A DNA stretch of 46,811 nucleotides from Mycoplasmoides alvi ATCC 29626 (GCF_000701785.1 NZ_KL370824.1:1-46811); one strand, 5' to 3'. Positions 20,495 to 31,116 are shown, counted from the stretch's first letter. Program-made: numbers and translations. The notes: generated by a model not told the origin, from the letters alone.

Positions 20495-22303
20495 ATGTGA
20501 CGGTTACTAAAATTTCAAGATCGTAAATATTGATTTATAACTATTGCAGCCAGTTTTTCTACATTTATTGGTGTAATTGCTGACTTGTTTGTTCCTGCTT
20601 TATTAGCAGCAATGGTTCCTCTTATAGCTTATGGCGGAGACCCAATGTCAAACCCACCATGAAAGAATGTACCATTTTTATATTGAACACTAAACTTTAC
20701 TGATTGAAATAATGCTGTAATTGTTTTGGGAGTTTCGATGGGTGTAGTTTCTTTCATAGGTTTATTTGTCGGTTTATTGGGAACATATTTGGCATCTAAA
20801 TCTGCTGTTAATATTGCAACTATTATTCGTTCAAATTTATTTCGTAAAATTCAACATTTATCATCATCAAATTTAGATAAATTTGGAACATCTAGTTTAC
20901 TTACTAGATTAACAAATGATATAAATTTAGTTCAAACAATGGCTTTTATGACTATTAGAGTTATGTTTAGAGGTCCATTTTTGTTTGTTGGGGGATTAAT
21001 TTTTTCATTACTTACAAGCACTAGTTTATCTATTTCTTTAGTTATTTGATTACCTTTGCTTTTTTTAGCTATTGGTTTTGCTAGTGCAAAAGCTGGACCA
21101 TTATTTAAAATTAATCAAAAAATTGTAGATGATTTAAACACCCAATCACGTGAAAGCATTCTTGGTATTAGAGTTATTAAATCTTATAACTTAGAAAGTA
21201 ATCAACGTGTAAAATATGATGAAGTTAATAAACGTTGAAATTTTTATAGTATCAAAGCTTTTAAAATAATTTCAGGAATTCAACCAATTGTAATTTTTAT
21301 TGCTAATTTAGCAACATTAATTGTTTTATTAATTGGTAAATATATGCCTAATGTTATTAATACAAATGACTACAACAGTATTACATCGTTGCAAGCATTC
21401 TTACAATATCAAGGATATATTGTAATGGGTATCACTATTTCAATGATGGTTTTGGTTAATTATATTAGATCAAGAGCTTCAACATTTAGAATTAATGAAA
21501 TTTTGAATGAAAAACCTGATATTCAATTTGTTTCTAATGGAGTTGATATTCAAGATGGTTCGATTGTTTTTGATGATGTAAATTTTAAATATCATTCTGC
21601 TTCAGAAAATATTTTAAACAATATTAGCTTTCAAATTAATTCTGGAGAAACCATTGGAATTATTGGTTCTACTGGATCTGGAAAGACTAGTTTAGTAAAT
21701 CTAATAACTCGGATTTATGAACCATCAACAGGTAATGTAATTGTTGGTAAAAAAAATGTTAAAGAATTAGATACTGTTAAATTACGTAATTCAGTAGGAT
21801 ATGTTTTGCAAGAAAATATTTTGTTTGCAGGAACTATTAAAACAAATTTACTATTTGGTAATGAAAATGCAACTGATCAAGAAATTGATGAGGCAATAGA
21901 TATTGCTTGTGCAAAAACATTTATTAACAATTTTGATGATAATGTTAATCATCGGGTTGAACAACGTGGAAAAAATCTTTCTGGTGGTCAAAAACAACGA
22001 CTTTCTATTGCTAGAACTATTCTAAGAAAACCAAAAATTATTATTTTAGATGATTCTACAAGTGCTTTAGATACAATTACAGATCAAACTTTACGTAACA
22101 ATATTCGTACTAAGCTAAAAGGAACTACAACATTAATAATAGCTCAAAAAGTTTTATCAATTAAAGATTGTGATAAGATTCTTGTTTTAGATAAAGGTAA
22201 AATTGTAGGTCAAGGAAAACACAAAGATTTGTTGAGTAATTGTGAAGTTTACAAACAAATTGCAGAATCACAATTAAGTCCTGAGGAGTTAGAAAATGCA
22301 TAA
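20495..22303 (+). CDS. ABC exporter half, permease plus ATPase, degenerate ATP site
   Basis: A type IV ABC half-transporter of 602 aa: about six membrane spans up to residue 340 and a C-terminal nucleotide-binding domain. Walker A GSTGSGKTS begins at residue 391, the signature is an intact LSGGQKQRLS (about 495), Walker B is IIILDDSTSALD with Asp at the catalytic Glu position (520), and the switch His is Gln (551). These changes mark the non-catalytic subunit of a heterodimeric exporter such as BmrC or TM287. The start at ATG 20495 gives Met-Trp(TGA). The next gene overlaps it by eight bases. Substrate unknown; MG014/MG015 of M. genitalium are a likely counterpart pair. Confidence 0.92.
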
Positions 22304-24158
22304 AAGAAGTGTTCGTAAATTAACAACTCCGACTAAAATGTCATCTTTTAAAACTATTTTGCGTCTTTTAAAGGAAATGGATGCTAAGGCATCTGTTTGA
22401 ACTATAAGTTTGCTTTTTGCTATTTTTTCATCTGCAATTTTAGCCTTTTCATCATTTGCATTAGGGTATATTGTACAAGCAATATTTATAACCACATCAA
22501 CCCCAAATGATGATAGTTTTATGGTTGCACTTAAAAATTTAAGTCCCCTTCTTCTGATTCTTATTTTATTTTTAATGTATTTAGCAATATCAGTATTGAC
22601 TTATTTGCAAAATATTATTATGGTTAAAATTAGTCAAAATGCATGTTCTCGATTACGTTGAGAGACATATTGTCGATTACAAAAAATGCCAATTTCATAT
22701 TTTGACACTCACCCTAGTGGTGATCTTATGAGTCGTTTAACTAATGATATTGATAATGTTAGTCAGGCACTAATTCAATCAGCATCACAAATTATTCAAG
22801 GTGTGTTTACAGTTTTTTTTATTTTTGTGATTTTGATGGCAATGAGCCCAACATTAACTTTGATTTCAGTAACAATGCTAGTTATAATGTTAGTTATTGG
22901 AATTTGATTTACATCTAAAGCACAACCATACTTTATTAAACAACAAGATCGCATTGGTGATTTAAATGGTTATATGGAAGAAATGTTGTCTGGACACAAA
23001 GTTGTTGCTTTATTAAACCGTCAAAATGAAGTAAACCAAAAATTTGATGTATATAATGAAGCAATTGTTCCAAGTGCAGTAAAAGCACAAACATTAGCTG
23101 TATTTATTTTTCCATGATTTGGATTTGCAAGTAATTTAATCTTTTTATTATTTGTAATTATTGCAGCTGTGTTTATGAACAATAATATTCCATCATATGG
23201 TTTTGGAACTCTTGGACATGGATCAATTGCTTTTGTAATGTCATTTATTTCTTTACTTAGATCATTTACTAGTCCAATTATGCAATTGCTATCTGTTTTA
23301 AATTTAGTACAAGCAGGAATTGCAGGAGCACAACGGGCTTTTACTATTTTAGATTTAGTTCCACCTCAAGATAAAGACAATGCAATTGAATTGAGCGATA
23401 TTAAAGGAAATGTAGAATTTAAGAATGTTAATTTTGGTTATACATCTAAAGCTTTAAATTTAAAAAATGCGAATATTAAAGCTAAATCTGGTGAAGTTAT
23501 TGCAATTGTTGGACCAACAGGTGCTGGAAAAACGACTATTATTAATTTGTTAACTAAGTTTTATAGATACAATGATGGTTTTATTACAATTGATGAAAAA
23601 GAAATTTCAGATGTTAAAGAAACTAGTTGGCGCGACCAAATATCAATTGTGTTACAAGATACTTATCTTTTTACTAGCACAATAAAAGAAAATATTCGTT
23701 ATGGTAATTTAAAAGCTTCTGATGATGAAATTATTGAGGCAGCTAAAGTTGCAAATGCCCATGATTTTATTATGCAATTAAAAGATGGTTATGATAGTGT
23801 AGTTGAATCAAATGGTCGAAATTTTTCTCAAGGTCAAAAACAATTATTAGCAATTGCTCGTGCAGTAATTAGAAAAACACCAATTTTGTTGTTAGATGAA
23901 GCGACTTCATCAGTTGATACTAGAACTGAAGTTCAAATACAAAAAGCATTAAATAACTTAATGTTAGGAAAAACTTCTTTTGTAATTGCACATCGATTAT
24001 CAACAATTAAAAATGCTAATAAAATCTTGGTAGTTAATAATGGTGAAATTATTGAACAAGGATCTCATGATGAGTTGTTAAAACTAAATGGATTTTATTC
24101 TAATTTATACCATTCTCAATTTAAAAAAGGTTCTGGTGGTGAATTTGAGTTAGATTAA
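22296..24158 (+). CDS. ABC exporter half, permease plus ATPase, catalytic subunit
   Basis: The 620-aa partner of the preceding gene. It has an N-terminal six-span membrane domain, with the coupling stretch PISYFDTHPSGDLMSRLTND typical of multidrug-type exporters, and a nucleotide-binding domain with Walker A GPTGAGKTT from residue 406, Walker B PILLLDEATSSVD with the catalytic Glu at 535 and a switch His at 566. Its signature is FSQGQKQLL instead of LSGGQ, the other half of the degenerate site, so the two proteins should share one active and one inactive site. GAGGAG at 22283-22288 precedes the ATG by seven bases. Lipid, peptide or drug export are all possible. Confidence 0.93.
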
Positions 24159-24169
24159 TTTTTATTTAA

Positions 24170-24394
24170 TTATTTATTAATAATCTTTTTATTAATTTTT
24201 TTAAATCAAAAACTAATTCAAATAACACTAGATGGAATTAAAAAAATTCAACCAACAATAAATAATGCAAGAATTGCACTATATGGCGCATGACCTATTG
24301 CTAAAATTGAAGTGATTATAAAACTTAATAAACCAATAAAAAACATTCAAACTGTTGTTATTTTTAAGATTTCTACTTTGTTGTAATTAGACAT
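24170..24394 (-). CDS. Small two-TM membrane protein (74 aa)
   Basis: A minus-strand frame from ATG 24392-24394 to TAA 24170-24172 that is open only with TGA as Trp (four TGA codons). It encodes two hydrophobic spans (about residues 12-33 and 38-62) separated by a short GHAPYS loop, with a Lys-rich C-terminus. I recognise no family. It is convergent with the exporter operon, its stop lying 12 bases past the exporter stop. No clear Shine-Dalgarno is seen, so it could be spurious, but the length, composition and absence of other stops argue for a real gene. Confidence 0.65.
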
Positions 24395-24497
24395 AAAACA
24401 TACTTTTTTATTTTTTAATTTATAAAAAAATTTTAATAAAATTATCAAATGATTGTTTAAAAGTGCTTATAGAAAATTTGATTTAAAGGAATTTTTG

Positions 24498-25496
24498 ATG
24501 AAAGAGGTTGTTGTTCTTGGTGGTGGCTCAGGAATGAGTAGTATTTTGAGAGGTATGAAAAACATTCCTAACATTAATATTTCAGCAATTGTTACTGTTG
24601 CTGATGATGGGGGATCAACAGCATTAATGCGAAGGGAATTTAATATTCCAGCTGTTGGTGATTTGCGTCAAATTTTAATTGCATTATCTTCAACTGAAGA
24701 TATTTTAAAAGACTTAATGGAATATCGATTTCATAATAAAAATATTAAAAAATCAGTATTTCATAATCAATCATTAGGTAACATTATTATTTCATCATTA
24801 ATTAATATTAATAATGATTTTTATAAAGGAATTGAAACTTTAAGTAAAGTTTTGAAAATCAAAGGATCAATTTATCCACTTACTGATTATCCAAAAGTTC
24901 GCTTACAAGCTGTTTATACAGATGGAACTAAAATTATTGGAGAGCACAAAATTCCTAATGGTAATAAAATTATTGATTCCATAAGGTATTTAAATACTAA
25001 AAAAATTAAAACTAATCCTGATGTTTTAAAACAAATTAAAAAAGCTGATTACATTGTTATTTCTACAGGTTCATTGTATACATCAATTATTCCTAATTTA
25101 ATTGCCCCAGGAGTTCGTGAAGCAATTTTAGATAATAAAAAAGTGAAATTAATTTATATTGGTAATGTAATGACACAATATGGCGAAACCCAAAATATGT
25201 CTCTATATGAACATGTTATTGCCATTGAAAAACATTTGAATATGAATGAAAATACATTAAATAATAAAATTCAAATTCAAGTTATCATTGCTAATAATCG
25301 TCAAATTAATTCTAAAATTTTAGGTTATTATGAAAAAGAAAATTCTTTTCCAGTTTATTTAGATGAAAACAATCCTTATTTTAGAGGGAAATTATGGTTG
25401 GTAGATTTAATCGATGATTCGTCTACAACTAATTTAGTTCGTCATGATTTTAAAAAGATTGAAAATGTTTTAACAAAAGTTTTTACAACTGTTTAG
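24498..25496 (+). CDS. yvcK: YvcK/CofD-like protein (gluconeogenesis factor family)
   Basis: The 332-aa protein has the family features: N-terminal VVVLGGGSGMSSILRG, VTVADDGGSTALMRREF, GDLRQILIAL, FHNQSLGNI, ISTGSLYTSIIPNL and IGNVMTQYGET. YvcK of Bacillus subtilis binds UDP-N-acetylglucosamine and affects cell shape and carbon flow; in a wall-less cell the role is unclear. ATG 24498 is chosen because AAAGGA lies seven bases upstream, although the frame is open back to 24453. Followed after 25 bases by the yebC-like gene. Confidence 0.92.
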   Translation: MKEVVVLGGGSGMSSILRGMKNIPNINISAIVTVADDGGSTALMRREFNIPAVGDLRQILIALSSTEDILKDLMEYRFHNKNIKKSVFHNQSLGNIIISSLININNDFYKGIETLSKVLKIKGSIYPLTDYPKVRLQAVYTDGTKIIGEHKIPNGNKIIDSIRYLNTKKIKTNPDVLKQIKKADYIVISTGSLYTSIIPNLIAPGVREAILDNKKVKLIYIGNVMTQYGETQNMSLYEHVIAIEKHLNMNENTLNNKIQIQVIIANNRQINSKILGYYEKENSFPVYLDENNPYFRGKLWLVDLIDDSSTTNLVRHDFKKIENVLTKVFTTV

Positions 25497-25521
25497 TATC
25501 GCAAAGGATGAAGTTATATAA

Positions 25522-26226
25522 ATGCCACGTAAACATTTAATTGCTAGTCAAACTAACAAAAAACAACAAGATAATGCTCGCTTATGACAAAAACTAGCAA
25601 AAGAAATTAAAGCAGCAGCAAAAGTTGGAGGACCAAATCCTGAAGCTAATCCAAGATTAAAAGCTGCAATTGATCGAGCATTACAAGCTAATTTATCTCG
25701 TGATTCAATTAATAAAAATATTAATGGAGCAAACAAAGACAATACTCAGCTAATTGAAGTTGAATATGAAATTTATGGACCTTCTGGTTTAGGGATTATT
25801 GTTCATGCATTAACTGATAATACAAATCGAGTTATTAGTAATCTTAATGGTTATATTAGTAAGTTGCATGGTAATTTAGCTAAACCTAATAGTGTAAAAA
25901 TTAATTTTGAACATAGGGGAATTATTTTAGTAAACAAAAATGATTATTCTGATGAACAATTATTTGAGGTGTTATTAGATGAAAATGTTATCGATTTAGA
26001 AAGTGATGCAGATGGATTTGAAATTGTTGTAACACCAGGTTCTTATTTTAGTGCTAAAAATAAATTAATTTCTTTAAGATTTGAGATTATTTATAGTGAA
26101 CTTAAATTAGAACCATTAGTTGAAGTTGAATTAAACAAGGATGAAAAGGAACGATTTGATCGTTTTGTTGAATCTTGTGAAAATGATGAGGATATTCAAT
26201 GAATTGTTGCAAATAATGCAAATTAA
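25522..26226 (+). CDS. yebC: YebC/PmpR family regulatory protein
   Basis: A 234-aa member of the YebC family (DNA-binding regulators or translation factors, depending on the member). The N-terminus MPRKHLIASQTNKKQQDNAR replaces the usual GRKW-x-N-I-K-x-K-K; then come GGPNPEANPRLKAAIDRA and VEYEIYGPSGLGIIVHALTDN, both diagnostic. Good length for the family. AAAGGA precedes the ATG at long spacing. Probably co-transcribed with yvcK. The promoter of the downstream riboswitch overlaps its end. Confidence 0.93.
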
Positions 26227-26232
26227 ATTTGT

Positions 26233-26238
26233 TATAAT
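26233..26238 (+). promoter_or_regulatory. -10 box of the riboswitch-controlled importer operon
   Basis: A perfect TATAAT seven bases after the yebC stop codon and about 18 bases before the first conserved riboswitch base. A start near 26245 would include the whole aptamer. A -35 candidate (TTGTTG/TTGCAA near 26205-26212) lies in the end of yebC. Confidence 0.65.
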
Positions 26239-26245
26239 TCCAAAA

Positions 26246-26368
26246 GAATCAATTTAGGGGAACTCCGGTGTAAATCCGGGACAGTGCCAGCTACGGTGTT
26301 TTGCAATTAAGCAATAAGTCCGAATACCTTATGATGCTGGGTCACATCTAAAGCATTTATTTTAGATT
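26246..26368 (+). promoter_or_regulatory. Cobalamin-type riboswitch
   Basis: The sequence follows the cobalamin riboswitch consensus in order: AGGGGAA (26256-26262), CCGGTGTAAATCCGG (26265-26279), GACAGTGCCAGCTACGGTG (26280-26298), a small hairpin TTGC/GCAA, then a B12-box-like AGTCCGAATACC (26317-26328). A following hairpin GATG/CATC (26333-26336, 26345-26348) presents GCTGG (26336-26340), which is complementary to CCAGC (26287-26291) in the L5 position, the expected L5-L13 kissing contact. The downstream operon is a complete importer. Riboswitch class is by consensus match; B12 rather than a derivative is inference. Confidence 0.9.
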
Positions 26369-26387
26369 TTTATGATTAATTGTTTTG

Positions 26388-26420
26388 ACCCTTAAAAAAA
26401 TTTATTTAAGGGTTTTTTTA
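26388..26420 (+). terminator. Riboswitch expression-platform terminator
   Basis: ACCCTTAAA pairs with TTTAAGGGT around an 8-base loop and ends in seven T. The bases TGACCC (26386-26391), overlapping its left arm, can instead pair with GGGTCA (26339-26344) from the L13 hairpin, so terminator and antiterminator exclude each other. The importer gene begins about 40 bases later. Confidence 0.88.
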
Positions 26421-26461
26421 TTCCTTCAATTGATTTTTAATTAAATTAATGAGTTTAAATT

Positions 26462-27613
26462 ATGAAGATCAAACAAAAAATTATTTTAATAACTTTATGT
26501 TTTTTTACAATGTTGTTACCATTAAGTGCTTTTTTAGTTTCATGTAATCAAATTAATATTGTAGATCAGTATGCTTCGATAACGCTAGACAGTACATTAA
26601 CAGGCAATTTAGTTGCTTTAGGTTTTAAGCCAACATGTCAATCTTTGTACAATTCACAAACAAATATTCCATCATACATTAGTTCATTAAATATTAATAC
26701 TGAATTTGGAAAACAACCATCACAATCTAATGCTGAATTTTGATTAAATCGACAGCCTGATTTACTTTATGGTTTTAAATATCAAAAACCAGAAAATTTA
26801 TCTAATTATGGATTCAAATATTTTATTGAAGATAAAAATTTTTATAATCCTTATTCAAGCACTTTATTTGATAACAAAGTGGATAAAAATGCAGAATCTA
26901 TTGCAAAAACTTGAAATTTTAAAGATAAATTAAATTATCTAGGTTATAAACTAAGTTCAATTTTTAATGATATTCAAACTTCTGCTTTAATTGATTCAAA
27001 AATTAATTTAGTTTTTAAACAATACGAAAACAAAATAAATATTTTTAAAAATAAATTTTCCTTTTTAAAAAAACATCCAACTATTAGTTTTTGAGGAAAA
27101 AATTATGGTCCTAATTTTGTGGCTGATGTAAATAATTTTTCTGAGTACGGACCTAGTACAGATTATCCTGGATGATTATTTGATGACTTAGGTTTCTTGC
27201 CAGCATTACCATCAGTAACTGACTACAAACTAAAGATTTTTAATGATGGAGGTTATAATGCAATTGGATGAATGCCGAATGTTGGTAGTTATAATGCCTT
27301 AGGTGTTCAAGAGGCTTTTAAAAATTCAAGTGATTATGTTGTTGTTGTCTTAGATTCTAGTGTTAATTTAGAATTAATGAAAGACACTATTATAAATACA
27401 TTTAAACCAATTTTGAAGCAATCATCAAATCTTAATTCATCTAAAATTATTATAGTTGATCAAAATTTTAGTTTAGCCCCTTATAACTTATTGGGAATTG
27501 AAAATGCAATAAATATTTTGTCTGAAAAAATATTAGGTTTTGATGTTTCTAAATCAATTAATGACCAAATAATTTTTGAAAGAACAAATTTAAAAACTTT
27601 AATCTTTAAATAA
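26462..27613 (+). CDS. Substrate-binding lipoprotein of the riboswitch-controlled importer
   Basis: A 383-aa lipoprotein: signal peptide ending in AFLVSC with the lipidated Cys at residue 28. It takes the place of BtuF/FepB-type binding proteins, before two FecCD-like permeases and an ATPase. The layout fits that class: an N-terminal lobe with a question-like 'LALGF' region (NLVALGFKPT), a central helix-rich stretch, and a C-terminal lobe with SSDYVVVVLD and a helix at the end. Sequence conservation with known BtuF is low by eye, so the assignment rests mainly on context. Several Trp are TGA, which hides most of the gene in standard translation. Predicted substrate: cobalamin or another corrinoid. 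Confidence 0.85.
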
Positions 27614-27631
27614 TTTTAGGCTAATGTTAAA

Positions 27632-28609
27632 ATGTTTTTAAAAAAAAGAAATCTTAAATATATATCAATTTGTATCATTTTATTTTTTATTACAATTGCG
27701 GTTGTATTGTTAGCATTTTCAATTTCAAGTAATGGTTCTATTGTTTTTTTAGCAAGTATTACAACCAACAAGATGTCATATTTAACAATAGGAATTGGAG
27801 TTATTGCTTCGATAATTGCAGCAATTGCATTTAATTCCTCTGGTGAATTAGCTCAATCAAGCACGAGAAATATTTTAGCATCGCCATTTACATTAGGTCT
27901 TGTTCCAGTTATGACTTTGAGTTATTTAATAAGCAATTTAATTTCAAATTTAAAAATATGAGAAGTTGGTTTATTGGCTTTTGCTATTATTTTTTTTATA
28001 AATATTTTGCCAATTTATTTTATTTCAAAAAGTAAGTATAAATTAAATCAAAATGCAATTATTTTTTATGGTTTATCTATTTCTATTTTAATTACATCAA
28101 TAATAGCAATTTTAAATTTTTTAACCCAAATTCAGCAAACAAATATTTTTGGATGAATGATTATTTCAACTGTTACATTAACGAATGAAAAACTTTTTTA
28201 TGGTGCAACTTTTTTTATTGTAGGTTTATTTATTTTAGTTTCTATTTCTAAAAAAATTTATATGTATGAGAATGCATATTTTAAAGCAACATCTTTATCT
28301 ATAAATTTATCTTTATTAAACATGTTAAGCTTAGTGTCTATTAGTTTAATGTGTATTGGTGGTTTTATTGCATATGCCCCTTTTACTTTACTTGGATTTG
28401 CTATTCCATTTTTAACTAAAAAATATTTAATTAAAAATTATGATTTTCGTTTCTCATTATTACCAAGTACATTATTAAGCATTATCATTACTGTAATTTC
28501 ATATATAACTAATTGTTTTTTACATGCAAACATTGATGTAGTAATGATTATTTTTATGTTGCCATTTACTATTTTGATGTTTTTGGAGAAAAGAATTAAT
28601 GCACATTAA
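27632..28609 (+). CDS. FecCD-type importer permease 1
   Basis: A 325-aa very hydrophobic protein with about nine membrane segments. NILASPFTLGLVP (about residues 84-96) corresponds to the NPLADPYILGV-type motif of FecCD/BtuC permeases, and GGFIAYAPFTLLGFAIPFLTKK to the conserved G-x-I-x-F-x-G-L-x-x-P-H region that contacts the ATPase. AGG upstream at 27618-27620 may serve ribosome binding. The stop overlaps the start of the second permease, so the two are translationally coupled and probably form a heterodimeric channel. Confidence 0.87.
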
Positions 28610-29624
28610 TAATTATTTAAAATTTAAATCAATAAATAAAAAACAATGTTTTTTATCAATATGCTTTTTATTTATTTTTTTATTATTATTCACTATTTTT
28701 TTATTTTTTAATCCTTCTACATTATCATTAGATATTCCATATGGACCTAATGCCAATTTTATTTGAAATTCAAGAATTCAATTAGCTTTAAAACTAACAA
28801 TTGGTTCATCAGCAATTGGTTTAAGCAACTATTTGTTTCAATTATTTACTAAGAATAAATTAGCAGATATTTCAATTATGGGTATCAATACATTTCAACA
28901 AATTGTAGTTGCTTTGTTTATTTTATTTGCAACCAATTTTTTTCTTATTTATGAGCAATCATTTATTTTTAGTTTTATTTATCTTTCAATCAGTATTTTA
29001 TCAGGAGTTATTTTTTATTTTATTTCATGACGCAATGATTTAAGTTCAAAAAATATTTTTATTTATGGTATTTTACTTAACATTTTAGTAACAGCATTAT
29101 CTTATTTTATCTTGTCATCTAATGTAGTTGATCAAGATACTTATAAGGATCGTGTTATTTATTATCAAAATAAAGTTTTTGGAAATTTAGTTGTTAGTGA
29201 TGATTTTAGTAATCTATATGTTTCTAGTATTTTATTAGTTTTTTGTTTTATTTGAACTTTTTGCTTGCGTCTTAAATTCATGGCCAAAACATTTATGATT
29301 CAAAAAACTAATACCCTAGGTATTAATAATAAATGAATTAATTTAAATTTAATTTTATTAGTTAGTATTTTATCTTCAATAGCTTTTGGATTTTTTGGTA
29401 TTATTGCATTTATTGGTGTTAGTGTATCTTTTATTTCTAATAAGTTATTTTTTCATTTTAAATATAATGTTTTAGGCTCAATTTTAATATCAATTATTCT
29501 TATGTTTATTTCGCAATATGCTCAAATCATTATTGCTAATTTAGTTTCATCTTTTTCATTAACAACAATAGTTGGTTTTATTAGTTGTTTAATTTTTATG
29601 TTTTTCTTATGACTTAATCGGTAG
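28599..29624 (+). CDS. FecCD-type importer permease 2
   Basis: A 341-aa membrane protein starting inside permease 1 (11-base overlap) and ending nine bases before the ATPase. It has about nine to ten membrane spans. WNSRIQLALKLTIGSSAIGL matches the R-L-P-R-x-L-x-A-x-x-x-G-x-x-L-x-x-x-G start of the FecCD core, KNKLADISIMGINTF the following motif, and GFFGIIAFIGVSVSFISNKL the ATPase-contact region, although the usual Pro-His is Ser-Val here. Starts by ATG 28599; several TGA-coded Trp. Distinct from permease 1, so the importer core is heterodimeric, unlike BtuC2. Confidence 0.87.
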
Positions 29625-29632
29625 TTGCAAAT

Positions 29633-30400
29633 ATGAATGATTTAGTTTTTAGTATAAATAATTTGCGAATATATCCCCATTTTAATTTACAAAACATTAA
29701 ATTTAGTATTTTGCAAAACAACATTTGTGCTTTTATTGGTAATAATGGAGCTGGAAAAAGTTCATTAATTAATTTATTAGTTAAAAATTGTCATTTGCAA
29801 AATGAAAATATTTTTATAAAAAATAAAGATTTAAATAAAATTTCATATAAAGAATTATCTAAATTGATTTCATATGTACCTCAAATTAACAACATATATC
29901 ATGAACTATCAGTATGAGATTTTATTGCTATAGGTAGATTACCGCATACAAATTTTTTGGGTTTTTTAACAAAGAATGATAAAGAAATTATTAAAACAAT
30001 ATCTAAACTATTAAAAATTGATGCTTTATTTGAACTTAAAATAAATCAATTGTCAGGTGGGCAATTACAAAAAGTTATTATTGCAAATGCATTAGTTCAA
30101 GAAACACCAATTATTGTCTTAGATGAACCATTAAATCACCTTGATTTGCAATCTCAAGAAGATATGTTAATTTTAATTAAGAAATTAAAAAATGATTTTA
30201 ATAAAACGATAATTATTGTTTTACATGATATTGAAATAGCTGCTAATTTAGCTGATCAAATTGTTGTTTTTTATAATGGAAGTGTTCCATTAATAGGAAA
30301 ACCAATTGACATTATTACATCCGAAAACATTAAAAAGTATTTTAATGTTGATAAAAAAATTATCTTAATAAAAGATAAATTTGTTATTACTAATCTATAA
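29633..30400 (+). CDS. ATPase of the riboswitch-controlled importer (BtuD/FecE type)
   Basis: A 255-aa ABC ATPase with Walker A GNNGAGKSS (from residue 36), a Q-loop VPQ, signature LSGGQLQKV (about 140), Walker B IIVLDEPLNHLD with catalytic Glu 165 and switch His 198 in VLHDI. The NHLDL form and LHDIEIAANLAD are typical of the iron-siderophore/cobalamin importer subfamily. It closes the operon; the gene on its right is convergent and only two bases away. Confidence 0.93.
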
Positions 30401-30402
30401 AA

Positions 30403-31071
30403 TTATTTTGAAGGGTTGATAAAGTTTAAAAAATCATCAATTTCATTAGATTTGCACACAACTGAAATTGAATCTGCTTGCATTAAAATTGTATCAGCAT
30501 CTACGGGAAAAATTAATTGATCTTGGCGTTGGATAGAAATTACATTTGCTCCAGCATAAAGCCTGATATTTATATCAGATAATTTTTTTTCAAATAAATT
30601 TGGATTTGATACATTTGTTTTTACAATACTAATTGACTTGTTTAGTGAAAAAATGTCTGCTTGTGTTTTATGAATTACTTTTAAGGCGATATTATTTGCA
30701 ACAACTTCTTCAGGGATGATTGCTTCTCTGACACCAATTGTGTTTAAAACTCTTTTATGAATTAAATTTTTTGCTCTTGCTACAATATTTTTAATTTTTA
30801 ATTCTTTTAAATTAGCTGAAATCATAATTGATGATTCGATGTTGCTGACACTAACAATAATTGTATTTACTTCTGCTAAATTAATTTCTTCAAGAGTATT
30901 TAAATCAGTGGCATCAGCTTTAAATACATATTCAAATTCTTTGGAAGCTAAGTTAACTTTTTCTTCATCATTATCTATCAAAATTACATTATGATTACTA
31001 GCTACTAGTGATTTTGCAACTTGCATGCCAAATCTACCTAAACCAATAACACAAAATTCACTTTTTGCCAT
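30403..31071 (-). CDS. ktrA: K+ uptake regulatory protein KtrA/TrkA type
   Basis: The 222-aa protein has an RCK_N Rossmann domain with GLGRFG at residues 10-15, an acidic end of beta-2 (IDND), ATD further on, and a C-terminal RCK_C domain. KtrA-like proteins form an octameric ring gating KtrB and bind ATP/ADP and often c-di-AMP. It is transcribed divergently from ktrB across a 79-base gap. No TGA Trp occurs. Convergent with the importer operon. Confidence 0.93.
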   Translation of the reverse strand: MAKSEFCVIGLGRFGMQVAKSLVASNHNVILIDNDEEKVNLASKEFEYVFKADATDLNTLEEINLAEVNTIIVSVSNIESSIMISANLKELKIKNIVARAKNLIHKRVLNTIGVREAIIPEEVVANNIALKVIHKTQADIFSLNKSISIVKTNVSNPNLFEKKLSDINIRLYAGANVISIQRQDQLIFPVDADTILMQADSISVVCKSNEIDDFLNFINPSK

Positions 31072-31089
31072 GTGAAACCTTAAATTAAA

Positions 31090-31116
31090 TATAATTTAAA
31101 TTTATATATCATTATA
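31090..31116. promoter_or_regulatory. Divergent ktr promoters
   Basis: TATAAT at 31090-31095 on the plus strand would start ktrB about 50 bases before its ATG; ATTATA at 31111-31116 is TATAAT on the minus strand and would start ktrA about 33 bases before its ATG. The two face each other over about 20 bases, so the transcripts would overlap slightly at the 5' ends. Confidence 0.5.
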
